Source: an uncultured Croceitalea sp.
GTDB lineage: Bacteria > Bacteroidota > Bacteroidia > Flavobacteriales > Flavobacteriaceae
Assembly: GCA_947494805.1 (NCBI GenBank)
Contig: CANLWK010000010.1
Location: 1 to 64,000 of the forward strand
Length of the DNA: 64,000 nt
Reading direction: 5' to 3'
In this document: one piece after another, positions 44,437 through 53,305 of the stretch
Layout of the letters: every line of letters begins with the position of its first letter
Position numbering within the stretch: the first letter of the stretch is position 1
Notes under the pieces: generated by a model
Told to the model about the DNA's origin: nothing
Database searches by the model: none
What the model saw: only the letters and a program-made list of their open reading frames with translations
Program-made: the position numbers and the translations under genes

Positions 44437-46983
44437 CTAAGCAGAATTTCTACTGGCATTAATGTTACCGTACAACGAACGCGTTACGATTTTTTCATAG
44501 AGTTCTTTTTGTTTAGAGTCTATTGATATATGATACAACGCATTTTGCTGAATCACCAAAAGAGGCAATACGATTTTCTCCCTAATCTTTACGGACTCTC
44601 GCGAAACCGCTTCATCTTCCATTAGTATTTTTTGCCCTGAAATCTCAAGTAGCATTTTTTCAGACAGGCGGTATTCATCATACAATACTTGCCAAAACTC
44701 ACCGTATTCCTCATCTTCTTTCATATAAGAGGTCAAATCAAAATTACTTTTGGCCAACGACATCATACTGTTGTGCATCAGTGCCCTGAAAAAGGGCACC
44801 TCTTTATACAACTTTTTGACCTCGCCAAGTTTGCCGTCTTCCTTAAACTTTTGAATCGCCGTGCCCAAACCAAAATATCCAGGTACATTCTGCTTCAATT
44901 GACTCCAAGAACCAACAAAAGAGATCGCTCGTAAATCAGAAAGGGTCAATTGCTTTTTGTTGCCCCGCTTACCGGGCCTACTACCAATATTGGCCTTGGT
45001 ATAGTACTTTAATGTACTTCTGTTCTCTAAATACGAAATGAATTTTTCATGTTGTTTTAGCGAATCATATTTATCAAAGCTCAGTTCAGATAGTGCTTCA
45101 ATCAATTTGCGCTCAGCAGCTGAGATAACATGCTCTTTACCAAACAAATTATTGCTCAGACCGGCAGTCAACAATTGCTCGGCGTTATGAATAAACTGTT
45201 CTTTAGTGCCGTAGGTACTTGTTATGGTCTGCCCTTGTATGGTCAATTGAATCTCATGGTTGGCGACATCTTTGGTCTGTGCCGCGTAAAAACGATGCGT
45301 TTTACCGCCACCGCGTGCAGGTGGGCCACCGCGACCATCAAAAAATTTAGCCTTGATTCCATTCTTTTTACAAACTTTGCTCAAAGTTTCCTTCGTCTTC
45401 AGAATGGACCAGTTGGCCTTAAGGTATCCACCGTCTTTGGTACCATCTGAAAAACCAAGCATTATGGTATGGGCTTCTTCTCTTCTTTCCAAGTGCGCAC
45501 GATAACTTGGCATATCAAACAGTTGTTGCATTACAGCTTCTGAAGCATCCATACCTTTCATTGTTTCAAAAAGCGGTACGATATCAAAAGTGATGTCTTC
45601 AGCTTTCCATCCACTCCAGCGGAACAGTCCAAAAACAAAAAGCACTGAAAAAATATCCTCTGAATTACTAATGATATAACGGTTACAACCGTCCTCACCA
45701 TTCTTCTCTTGAATCGCCTTTAGCTGTTGGATATTTGCAATGGTATCACTGACAATGTCTTCGTCAAAATAATCAGGATGTAATTTCAAGTCTTCTTCCA
45801 ATAACCAACGCACCAATTCATCTTCATTTAACTCATCTAGGCTTTCTTTTATGGTACCAGCCTTTTTTAAGATGGCCTCTACCGTGGCATAATGTTTACT
45901 ATGGTCTTGACGTATATCCAAGCTTGCAAAATGGGTCTTAAAAATATGGACCTTGTCCATCAGCTTATTTAAATCTTCTAGATAGAGCGAATGGTAATCA
46001 CTGATAAGTAAGTCTTTGATTTCGGTCAACTTTTCAATGATAACTGCATAGCTAACCAGATAGTCTTCTTGAAACATAGCTTTGTAAAGCTTGTTGCTCA
46101 ATTCATTTAAGGGGCTTTGAAGCTTTTTGAACGTTAACTTTTTTCGCAGCACCTTAAGTTCGTTATAATAGCACTTCATCAGGTTCAGACGAAGTTCGTT
46201 CGCAACCTCATTGGTAATCTCTGCCGTAACGAAAGGATTACCATCTCTATCACCACCTGGCCAAAACCCTAACTTCAGAATGTCATAGTTATCAAAGTCA
46301 GCGTTGTGCGTATGTTTCTTCACATACTGGAACAATTCGCCAACCGCATTGTAATAAGTATTTCTGAGAATATAAATGATATTCTTGGCCTCGTCGAGCG
46401 GGGTAGGTTTTTTTGCATTTACCAATGAGGTCAACCCTAACTGCTGTATGGTCTGGTCAATTTCGTCGATACGGTTTTCATCAATCAACGACCTAAGGTC
46501 AGTGATGATATCGAGCACCGCCGGTGTGTAGAACTGTGTCGGGTGTGCGGTCAAAACTATGCGTGCGCTAAACGTTGATAATTGTTTAGTGATCTTATCC
46601 AGGTTTTTACTTTGGTTGACCAAGTGAAAGTAGTCTTTGATTGATGTTGACCCGGTATATTCTTGTAATTTCGGGAATGCAGCATCTTCAACACTATCGT
46701 ACAAAACTACCTGGCGTTCAACATACTGAATAACCTTGAACATAAAATCCAGTCGTTCACTTTCAGTTTTGAAATCTGTAAAGTTCTTAAAAAACGAGTC
46801 TAGAATATCTTGTGGCTTTTTACCATTTTTCAAGCCCTTGTCGCATTGCTCAAAAAGCATGGGCACCAAGGTGCCGACGTTTTCCATATCAGTATATGGA
46901 ATACTTAAAAAAAGACTATTGTAGATATTGAATTTGTTGGTCACAGACCTTTTAAATTCCCGTAAACGTTTTTGCTGCTGCAT
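44437..46983 (-). CDS. ppc: Phosphoenolpyruvate carboxylase
   Basis: The 848-residue enzyme makes oxaloacetate from PEP and bicarbonate, refilling the TCA cycle. Signatures are VLTAHPTQFYTPAVL (catalytic His), FWPGGDRDGNPFVT, MLGFSDGTKDGGYLKANW, and the catalytic loop FDGRGGPPARGGGKTH; LRAISFVGSWSQLK lies nearer the C-terminus. The C-terminal sequence ends RSLYGNINASRNSA; the usual terminal NTG is replaced, a detail often seen in Bacteroidota homologs and worth comparison. A GTTCG-A-CGAAC palindrome lies 29 bases upstream of the ATG. Confidence 0.95.
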   Translation of the reverse strand: MQQQKRLREFKRSVTNKFNIYNSLFLSIPYTDMENVGTLVPMLFEQCDKGLKNGKKPQDILDSFFKNFTDFKTESERLDFMFKVIQYVERQVVLYDSVEDAAFPKLQEYTGSTSIKDYFHLVNQSKNLDKITKQLSTFSARIVLTAHPTQFYTPAVLDIITDLRSLIDENRIDEIDQTIQQLGLTSLVNAKKPTPLDEAKNIIYILRNTYYNAVGELFQYVKKHTHNADFDNYDILKLGFWPGGDRDGNPFVTAEITNEVANELRLNLMKCYYNELKVLRKKLTFKKLQSPLNELSNKLYKAMFQEDYLVSYAVIIEKLTEIKDLLISDYHSLYLEDLNKLMDKVHIFKTHFASLDIRQDHSKHYATVEAILKKAGTIKESLDELNEDELVRWLLEEDLKLHPDYFDEDIVSDTIANIQQLKAIQEKNGEDGCNRYIISNSEDIFSVLFVFGLFRWSGWKAEDITFDIVPLFETMKGMDASEAVMQQLFDMPSYRAHLERREEAHTIMLGFSDGTKDGGYLKANWSILKTKETLSKVCKKNGIKAKFFDGRGGPPARGGGKTHRFYAAQTKDVANHEIQLTIQGQTITSTYGTKEQFIHNAEQLLTAGLSNNLFGKEHVISAAERKLIEALSELSFDKYDSLKQHEKFISYLENRSTLKYYTKANIGSRPGKRGNKKQLTLSDLRAISFVGSWSQLKQNVPGYFGLGTAIQKFKEDGKLGEVKKLYKEVPFFRALMHNSMMSLAKSNFDLTSYMKEDEEYGEFWQVLYDEYRLSEKMLLEISGQKILMEDEAVSRESVKIREKIVLPLLVIQQNALYHISIDSKQKELYEKIVTRSLYGNINASRNSA

Positions 46984-47109
46984 ACCTTTATGATAAGTGT
47001 TCTTAATTCGTGTTCGACGAACTTCAAATATCGCAATAAAACGAATAGCATAAATTAATTTTACATCAAATCACAGTTTTTTAAAGCCTTGGTAAAACTG
47101 TAACATTCC

Positions 47110-47778
47110 TTAAGAAGTTGCGAAGTGGGCCTTGTACTGTAGTACCCTAAAATCAAAGGTGGTAAAGTTCGGATTTTCATCTTTTATGTCTTTGTAGGCC
47201 TGTAAGCTTCCCACAGCCCTGTTTGCAGCACCTGAAGGGGCGGTAAGTGAAACCGTATCGATGATTCTTTGTGTTTTTGGATGTACAAACCGGTGAATCC
47301 TGGGTACCTCATTGTTCACAACTTCGTAAGTTACATCATACATTTTCAGATGTTTTCGGAAGAAATACTCAGGGCCATTTTTACTATTACCGCCAGTGAA
47401 CAATAAGGTGTTAACCGTGGGATATGCTTCAAGGTAACCAAGCATATCACGAAGCGCTACCTGTTGCATGCCCAAATCAGAAGCATCGATTTTAGCACGC
47501 CTTGCCGAAGCAACAATATCACAAATGCCTATTTTCTGTTTGATCAGAAAACCTTTTCTCGCTTGAATTGCTTTTGATGTAGTTTCAAAAGGTAAGTCTA
47601 AACCAAAGATTTTATCTAAAATTTTCCAAAGTTGGCCGTCTCGGCTACCATAGCAAAAATCGACATCTCCTGGTTTTAACTCACCAGTCGAAAAACGGGG
47701 CGGCGGTAAAGTGCCAACAATTAGTTTTTTAACACCTTGAAAAAGGTAGGGTTCGTATGGGTGTTCGTGCAGAAACAT
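47110..47778 (-). CDS. Uracil-DNA glycosylase superfamily protein
   Basis: The 222-residue protein resembles MUG/SMUG-like members of the UDG superfamily: VKKLIVGTLPPPRFS near residue 18 (the GxxPP-like motif of the base pocket), DFCYGSRDGQLWKILDKIFG, KIGICDIVASARR and LLFTGGNSKNGPE. The exact substrate (U, hypoxanthine or other damaged base) cannot be assigned and the catalytic residue is not obvious. Its ATG overlaps the stop of the upstream TPR gene by one base (TAATG), showing translational coupling. Confidence 0.7.
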   Translation of the reverse strand: MFLHEHPYEPYLFQGVKKLIVGTLPPPRFSTGELKPGDVDFCYGSRDGQLWKILDKIFGLDLPFETTSKAIQARKGFLIKQKIGICDIVASARRAKIDASDLGMQQVALRDMLGYLEAYPTVNTLLFTGGNSKNGPEYFFRKHLKMYDVTYEVVNNEVPRIHRFVHPKTQRIIDTVSLTAPSGAANRAVGSLQAYKDIKDENPNFTTFDFRVLQYKAHFATS

Positions 47779-48503
47779 TATAACAACACCCCCAACTCTT
47801 CTTTGGCCTTTTTTAATATGTGCCTATGTGCCCTCAAACTCTGTTTTGACATGCTTTCAGATTCTGAAACTAGTTCACGGTATACTACGAGCGCATCTTC
47901 ATTTTTATCATTTCTAACTAAAAATCGGGCAAGTTCAAGGCGTTCCATAAAATAATTATAAGGAGCGTCAAACTGACGTAACAGTTTTTCAGCTTCTTTT
48001 ATCTCTCCTATTTTCTCGAAAGCCATGCCGTACAAAAAGGCAGCTCTAGATTTTTTAAAGTCTACATGCTGCTTGATCCGTTCTGCATAGGTAATTGACA
48101 TTTCAAACGCTGAAGAAAAATAATGGGCTTCCTGAAGTTTTGATAACACATAAAAATCATTCTTGAAAACGTCTTTCAGCGATGATTCATAGTGAGCAAT
48201 GGCTTCGCTGTACATATTCTCAGCAAGAAGTGCATCGGCCAAAGCAACCCTGTTCTCAAAAGATTCAGAAAACTTGAGCTTCTTTTCTAAGTCTTTGATT
48301 TTCTTTGACGGATTGATGACCGCTATCAAGTTTTCTTGAGCTTTCTCAACATCTCTTTTTTGAACCACATTCATAAACAGATAGAGCAACGAGCCCAAGA
48401 GCGGTAAAAAAATGATGGCAAAAATCCAGTAATAGTTGTTTTTGTTAGTGTAACAATGATAGATACAAAACCCTTGCAAAGCGACAATCAAATAAAAATA
48501 CAT
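47778..48503 (-). CDS. Membrane-anchored TPR protein with PLDc_N-like start
   Basis: From ATG 48503 the product has 241 residues. Two N-terminal hydrophobic segments (YFYLIVALQGFCIYHCYT and YYWIFAIIFLPLLGSLLYLF) resemble the phospholipase-D N-terminal membrane segment, and are followed by helical repeats with TPR character (LADALLAENMYSEAIAHYES, AAFLYGMAFEKIGEIKEAEK, LARFLVRNDKNEDALVVYRE). A longer start at 48521 would add six residues. The repeats face the cytoplasm by the positive-inside rule, suggesting a scaffold. Function unknown. Confidence 0.75.
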   Translation of the reverse strand: MYFYLIVALQGFCIYHCYTNKNNYYWIFAIIFLPLLGSLLYLFMNVVQKRDVEKAQENLIAVINPSKKIKDLEKKLKFSESFENRVALADALLAENMYSEAIAHYESSLKDVFKNDFYVLSKLQEAHYFSSAFEMSITYAERIKQHVDFKKSRAAFLYGMAFEKIGEIKEAEKLLRQFDAPYNYFMERLELARFLVRNDKNEDALVVYRELVSESESMSKQSLRAHRHILKKAKEELGVLL

Positions 48504-48591
48504 GACCCTAAAATAACACAATCAGGACGAACCAAAAATTTTAAAAACCCACCTGTATTTTGTATCTTAAGGGAACACTAAAACAAGAACT

Positions 48592-48726
48592 ATGGGAAAA
48601 GGGGACATTAAAACAAAACGCGGAAAAATTGCCAACAAATCATATGGTGCAAGAAGAAAACGAAAAATTAAAAAGCGTACTTCGGTAGATGAAAAAGTAG
48701 CGGTCGAAAAAGTAAAAAAAGGTTAA
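48592..48726 (+). CDS. 30S ribosomal protein THX
   Basis: A 44-residue, extremely basic protein (MGKGDIKTKRGKIANKSYGA then RRKRKIKKR) is the bacterial Thx/bTHX protein that fills a cavity in the head of the 30S subunit. The invariant start GKGDxKTxRGKIxxxSYG is clear. It is too short for default gene-length cut-offs. Its TAA is embedded in TTAA, shared with the stop of the convergent lipoprotein gene. No operon partner. Confidence 0.9.
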   Translation: MGKGDIKTKRGKIANKSYGARRKRKIKKRTSVDEKVAVEKVKKG

Positions 48727-49085
48727 TCGACCTTGAACGACAACACCACTTCACCTGCTTCATCAATGGTCACTTCGTAGGTGTACAAACCAACTGGTAA
48801 GGGTTCTAGACCTTGCTGTGCGGGTGTAAAATTATAGTTGGCAGAGTCCGCCTCTATCGTGAACGGCATAGCCTCAAAAGCCTCTTCATATTCGATATAC
48901 TCTGAAAATCCGTCAGCAGCAATATTTTCGTAAAACAGACTATCGGTAATGACCTCAACCAAATTGAAAGCAATCGCACTATTGTTTTTGATTCTGATAT
49001 TGGCAGTAGTGAGCTCGTCATCTCTATCTGTACAAGCCACCAAGCCCAAAGTAATTATAAATAAAGCCAGCAGTACTCTTTTCAT
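48723..49085 (-). CDS. Small hypothetical lipoprotein
   Basis: The 120-residue protein has a lipoprotein signal (LLALFIITLGLVACTDRDDE, Cys18) and a compact beta-rich body (ANIRIKNNSAIAFNLVEVIT, GLYTYEVTIDEAGEVVLSFK) suggestive of a small beta-sandwich. The acidic run after the lipid Cys (DRDDE) fits a surface-export signal. I do not recognise a family. It is convergent with THX, the stop codons overlapping. Confidence 0.7.
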   Translation of the reverse strand: MKRVLLALFIITLGLVACTDRDDELTTANIRIKNNSAIAFNLVEVITDSLFYENIAADGFSEYIEYEEAFEAMPFTIEADSANYNFTPAQQGLEPLPVGLYTYEVTIDEAGEVVLSFKVD

Positions 49086-49129
49086 TGTTCACGCCTTTAT
49101 CTAAAGAACGTGGTTTAGGTGATTTTATT

Positions 49130-49891
49130 CTATCTGATAAAAACAGGTTGATTCGCTTTTAATGTATGTTCTTTGCTGTAAATGTAGTCATCGTAATTGA
49201 AGCCCTTAATATCTTCAAGGTTTTTCGCATTGGTGTCAATAATGTACCGTACCATAGAACCTCTTGCTTTTTTGGCAAAAAAACTGATAATCTTCAACTT
49301 ATCGTTTTTCCAATCTTTAAAGATAGGTGTGATTACGGGTACTTTCAATTGTTTTTCATCAATCGCCGAGAAATATTCGTTGCTGGCCAAGTTGACAAAC
49401 AACTCATCATCTTTTAGCTCATTGTTCAGATGTGCTGTCAAATCTTTTTTCCAAAACTCGTACAGATTTTTTTTGCGGCCCACTTTTAACTGTGTGCCCA
49501 TTTCTAGGCGATAGGGCTGAATGAGGTCCAGCGGTCTGAGAATTCCGTAAAGACCTGACAATATTCTTAAGGTTTCTTGCAGGGCATCTAACTTTTCTGC
49601 AGGCAATGTATGGGCATCTAGCCCTTGGTACACATCTCCATTGAACATATAAACTGCTGGCCGTGCATTTTCAGTGGTAAAAGGTGTTGAGAAGTCTTGG
49701 TTACGCTGCCAATTCAATTGGGCCAAATTGTCTGAAATGGACATCAGTTTTGCTAAAGCTTTTGGTTTTTTCTTTGCCAATATGGTATTCAGCTTTTCAG
49801 AAGCTCCTAAAAATTGGGGCTCACTGAACCTTTCTGTGGGTAGTTTACTTTCAAAATCAAGTGATTTGGCCGGGGATATAACGATTTTCAT
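49130..49891 (-). CDS. yaaA: Peroxide stress protein YaaA
   Basis: The 253-residue protein is a DUF328/YaaA member: [15 protein letters not shown] at the start, [45 protein letters not shown] and [14 protein letters not shown]. In E. coli YaaA limits intracellular iron and protects DNA from peroxide; DNA-binding activity is reported. It has its own consensus promoter. Length is typical. Confidence 0.95.
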   Translation of the reverse strand: MKIVISPAKSLDFESKLPTERFSEPQFLGASEKLNTILAKKKPKALAKLMSISDNLAQLNWQRNQDFSTPFTTENARPAVYMFNGDVYQGLDAHTLPAEKLDALQETLRILSGLYGILRPLDLIQPYRLEMGTQLKVGRKKNLYEFWKKDLTAHLNNELKDDELFVNLASNEYFSAIDEKQLKVPVITPIFKDWKNDKLKIISFFAKKARGSMVRYIIDTNAKNLEDIKGFNYDDYIYSKEHTLKANQPVFIR

Positions 49892-49908
49892 TGTGCACTA
49901 TTTATACT

Positions 49909-49937
49909 CAAAAATAAAGCCAAATTATTAAACCAAA
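49909..49937 (-). promoter_or_regulatory. yaaA promoter
   Basis: Minus strand TTTG (49937-49934), 17 bases, TATTTTTG (49916-49909) match the -33/-7 consensus, 18 bases before the yaaA ATG. Confidence 0.55.
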
Positions 49938-49986
49938 AGCAAAGCTAAATGGAGTTCTTCAATGGGTGAATTGAAAGAACTTATAA

Positions 49987-51012
49987 TCAGGTTGAATGTT
50001 GTGCGTAATTACGCCATTTGTCAATGCAATTGACCATGTCATCAGGTAGTTCAGAATCAAAACGCATCATTTCACCTGTCACTGGATGTTCAAAACCCAA
50101 GGTTTTGGCATGCAAGGCCTGTCTTGGTAACACTTTAAAGGCATTTTCAACGAACTGCTTGTACTTGGTAAACGTAGTACCCTTCAAGATTTTATCACCC
50201 CCATAGCGTTCGTCATTGAACAAGGTGTGCCCAATATACTTCATGTGTACCCTAATCTGATGTGTACGGCCAGTTTCTAACTTACAGGACACCAAGGTAA
50301 CATAGCCCAATCGTTCCAACACCTTGTAATGTGTTACTGCTTCTTTACCTTCATCGCCCTCAGGAAAGACGGTCATTTGTAACCTGTTCTTCGGATGCCG
50401 GGCCAAATGGCCTTCAATAGTGCCCCTATCGGCCTCTACATTGCCCCACACCAGGGCCACATATTCACGTTCACTTGTTTTCTCAAAAAACTGCTTGGCC
50501 AAATGGGTCATGGCCGCTTCGGTCTTGGCAATGACCAAAAGCCCTGAAGTATCTTTATCAATACGGTGCACCAAACCCGGACGTTCAGAACTATTGTTTG
50601 GCAAATTATCAAAATGGTAAACCAGCGCGTTAATCAAGGTCCCCGAGTAATTACCATGACCGGGGTGAACTACCATGCCGGCCGGTTTGTTGACCACCAA
50701 CAAGACCTCATCTTCATAAACAATACTTAAAGGAATATTCTCTGGAGTCAGTAAAAACTCGTAAGGTGGATGTTCAAACAGCACTTTGACCTCATCACCG
50801 GCTTTGACCTTATAATTTTGTTTGACAATAATGTCATTGACCCAGATGTTTCCATCTTTTGCAGCTTTCTGAATTTTATTTCTTGTAGCGTTCTCAATAA
50901 AGTTCATTAAAAACTTATCCACACGCAAAGGTTCTTGTCCCTTGGAAGCTGTGAATCTGTAATGCTCAAAAAGGTCATCTTGGCTCGGACCAAAGCTATC
51001 TTCAGTAGCCAT
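49987..51012 (-). CDS. rluD: RluA-family 23S rRNA pseudouridine synthase
   Basis: The 341-residue enzyme has an N-terminal S4 RNA-binding domain (LRVDKFLMNFIENATRNKIQ) and the catalytic core with VHRIDKDTSGLLVIAKTEAA, whose Asp is the nucleophile, LETGRTHQIRVHMKYIGHTL and the final FDSELPDDM. Context and length best fit RluD (23S pseudouridines 1911/1915/1917), but other RluA paralogs cannot be excluded. Its ATG overlaps the stop of the PASTA gene by one base. Confidence 0.88.
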   Translation of the reverse strand: MATEDSFGPSQDDLFEHYRFTASKGQEPLRVDKFLMNFIENATRNKIQKAAKDGNIWVNDIIVKQNYKVKAGDEVKVLFEHPPYEFLLTPENIPLSIVYEDEVLLVVNKPAGMVVHPGHGNYSGTLINALVYHFDNLPNNSSERPGLVHRIDKDTSGLLVIAKTEAAMTHLAKQFFEKTSEREYVALVWGNVEADRGTIEGHLARHPKNRLQMTVFPEGDEGKEAVTHYKVLERLGYVTLVSCKLETGRTHQIRVHMKYIGHTLFNDERYGGDKILKGTTFTKYKQFVENAFKVLPRQALHAKTLGFEHPVTGEMMRFDSELPDDMVNCIDKWRNYAQHST

Positions 51013-51599
51013 TAATTGGAGTCTGCTTGAATTCGTGCACTGTCGGGTATGGAACCGTTACCACAAATCAATTCAATTCTAGAGGTTTTGGGGAGCTTAT
51101 CACCATGTTTGATATACTTTCCCTTAAACTTCATTTGATAGACCATATCTTTTCCCAATTCGTCAATATAGGTCACACGTTGCACATCAAGACCTACGGC
51201 CCGTAACATTGAGGTAGCATTTCTTTGTGTAACCTGTATTATATCAGGTACAGTAACCTTTTTATAGCCTGAAGGATTGACCGTAAAATAAATCTTGCGG
51301 TTATCCTTGACCTTGGTCCCTGCCGTTGGGTTTTGTTCTAGAATGGAAAAGCGTGGAAAATCGGGATTAAAATTTGTGGAATCCAACACTTCATATCTTA
51401 ATCCTGCTTCCTCAGCAGTTTTTCGCATCTCTTGAACCGACATTTTTGAAAAATCGGGTACTTCAACAAATTCACCGTGGTTTGTAGTGCTCTTTAACCA
51501 TTGTAAAGTGATAAAGCAGATTACAACTACCAACACCAAAGCAAGTCCTAGTTGAATCAAAAAAGTTTTGCTCCGAATAAAATTAAAAAAGTCTTTCAT
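51012..51599 (-). CDS. PASTA-domain membrane protein
   Basis: The 195-residue protein has one transmembrane helix (residues about 16-30, IQLGLALVLVVVICFITLQW) and an extracytoplasmic part with two to three PASTA units: VEVPDFSKMSVQEMRKTAEE, SILEQNPTAGTKVKDNRKIY and VTVPDIIQVTQRNATSMLRA. PASTA domains bind peptidoglycan or muropeptides, usually in Ser/Thr kinases or PBPs; here no kinase is attached. The adjoining ddl gene (D-Ala-D-Ala ligase) supports a cell-wall role. Confidence 0.88.
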   Translation of the reverse strand: MKDFFNFIRSKTFLIQLGLALVLVVVICFITLQWLKSTTNHGEFVEVPDFSKMSVQEMRKTAEEAGLRYEVLDSTNFNPDFPRFSILEQNPTAGTKVKDNRKIYFTVNPSGYKKVTVPDIIQVTQRNATSMLRAVGLDVQRVTYIDELGKDMVYQMKFKGKYIKHGDKLPKTSRIELICGNGSIPDSARIQADSN

Positions 51600-51617
51600 G
51601 AATCATTGTTATCACGG

Positions 51618-51625
51618 CAAATATA
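51618..51625 (-). promoter_or_regulatory. Probable promoter -7 box for the PASTA-rluD pair
   Basis: Minus strand TATATTTG lies 18 bases before the PASTA gene ATG. No clear -33 partner is visible. On the opposite strand, TACTTTG at 51647-51653 is a one-base-short box that could serve ddl. Confidence 0.45.
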
Positions 51626-51674
51626 GAAAAACAGCCCTTTTTTATTTACTTTGGCAGCATCATAATTATAGAAG

Positions 51675-52658
51675 ATGAAGAAAAACATTGCCGTTATCAT
51701 GGGTGGATATTCAAGTGAATACTATATCTCTTTGAAGAGCGGCTCAGTGGTAATGCATCATTTGGACCGCCAAAAATATAATTGTTACGGTATTACAATC
51801 AGCAAGAGCGGATGGTACTATATGGACGAGTCAGAACAACCGCACGAAATCGACAAGAATGACTTTAGCATCAATATTGGTGGGCAAAAGGTGGTTTTTG
51901 ACTGTGTGTTCAATGCCATACATGGTACCCCCGGTGAGGATGGACGCTTACAAGCATACTTTGAATTGTTACAACTACCGCAAACCTCATGTGGTTCTTA
52001 TCAAGCGGCATTGACCTTTAATAAGCGAGACCTATTGAGTACGCTTAAACCCTATGGTATTAAGTGTGCGACATCATACTTCTTAAATTTTGGCGATGCC
52101 ATTGACCATGATACCATCATTGCCAAAGTAGGGCTGCCATGTTTTGTAAAGGCGAATCGGGCGGGCAGTAGTTTTGGTATCTCAAAAGTGTATAAAAAAG
52201 ATGAATTGGATGCCGCTATAGCCAAGGCGTTAAGTGAAGACCATGAAGTGATCATAGAATCTTACTTAGACGGCACAGAAGTGTCGGTGGGGGTAATTAC
52301 GTACAATGGTGAAGTCACCGTGTTGCCGATGACCGAAATCGTTAGTGAAAATGACTTCTTTGATTATGAGGCAAAATACGAGGGTAAATCACAAGAGATT
52401 ACACCAGCTCGTATTACGGCAAACCAAGAAAGAAATGCTGCCAAGACCGCTAGAAAAGTTTACAAGGTATTAGGGATGAAAGGTTATTCTAGGAGCGAGT
52501 TCATTTTCATGGGCGATGAGCCGTACATGCTTGAAATGAATACCACTCCGGGCCTGACGGAAGAAAGCCTTTTGCCCCAACAGGCGCACGAAGCAGGTAT
52601 TTCGTTAGCTGAACTCTTTGAAAGTGCGATTGTTGAGGCCTTAAGTAATAATGTGTAA
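51675..52658 (+). CDS. ddl: D-alanine--D-alanine ligase
   Basis: The 327-residue ATP-grasp enzyme makes the D-Ala-D-Ala dipeptide of peptidoglycan. It starts VIMGGYSSEYYISLKSG, and includes NAIHGTPGEDGRLQAYFELL, the ATP-grasp VKANRAGSSFGISKV, ESYLDGTEVSVGVI, and the Mg2+ site with FMGDEPYMLEMNTTPGLTEE. It is divergent from the PASTA gene and followed 23 bases later by coaD, a regular flavobacterial arrangement. Confidence 0.97.
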   Translation: MKKNIAVIMGGYSSEYYISLKSGSVVMHHLDRQKYNCYGITISKSGWYYMDESEQPHEIDKNDFSINIGGQKVVFDCVFNAIHGTPGEDGRLQAYFELLQLPQTSCGSYQAALTFNKRDLLSTLKPYGIKCATSYFLNFGDAIDHDTIIAKVGLPCFVKANRAGSSFGISKVYKKDELDAAIAKALSEDHEVIIESYLDGTEVSVGVITYNGEVTVLPMTEIVSENDFFDYEAKYEGKSQEITPARITANQERNAAKTARKVYKVLGMKGYSRSEFIFMGDEPYMLEMNTTPGLTEESLLPQQAHEAGISLAELFESAIVEALSNNV

Positions 52659-52681
52659 TTTTAAACAAAACCCAAACTAAC

Positions 52682-53140
52682 ATGAGGCGTGCTATATTCC
52701 CGGGGTCCTTCGACCCGTTGACATTAGGTCATTTTGACATTATTTCACGAGGTATCACACTCTTTGATGAGCTCTATATCGCCATTGGCATCAACGCAGA
52801 TAAAAAGTATATGTTTTCTTTAGATGAGCGCAAAAAGTTCATTGAAGAAGCTTTTGCCAATGAGCCTAAAATCAAAGTAGTCACCTACCAAGGTCTGACC
52901 GTTGATTTTTGTAAAGACATCGGGGCCGATTTTATCTTAAGGGGGTTGCGAAATCCCGCGGATTTTGAGTTTGAAAAAGCAATTGCCCATACCAACAGAA
53001 AGCTCTCAGAAATTGAAACGGTCTTCTTATTGACCTCCTCAGGCAAATCATACATCAGTTCTTCAATAGTACGCGATGTCATCAGAAATGGAGGTGACTA
53101 CACAAGTTTAGTTCCTGATACCGTCAGATATATAAAGTGA
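52682..53140 (+). CDS. coaD: Phosphopantetheine adenylyltransferase
   Basis: The 152-residue nucleotidyltransferase makes dephospho-CoA. The TxGH motif is in FPGSFDPLTLGHFDIISRG (T14-H17); ILRGLRNPADFEFEKAIAHT and SSGKSYISSSIVRDVIRNGG (the ISSSxVR signature) follow. Length is typical. It probably shares a transcript with ddl. Confidence 0.97.
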   Translation: MRRAIFPGSFDPLTLGHFDIISRGITLFDELYIAIGINADKKYMFSLDERKKFIEEAFANEPKIKVVTYQGLTVDFCKDIGADFILRGLRNPADFEFEKAIAHTNRKLSEIETVFLLTSSGKSYISSSIVRDVIRNGGDYTSLVPDTVRYIK

Positions 53141-53305
53141 CCGCTGAGTCAAGGGCTTAAAACGTGTTGTAGGTCTCACATATATCTAAAGTCACTTACA
53201 ACGAGTTTCTACATCTTCACAACATTATTTATTTTTTACAGTTATATACTTCTATAATTGTAAGAAAATACGTTAGTTTAAAATTCCCAAATCTTAAACC
53301 TACAC

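Noticed and set aside
47073-47101. ACAGTTTT/AAAACTGT inverted repeat after the UDG-like gene
   Set aside because: The loop is long and no T-run follows on the minus strand, so I do not call it a terminator.
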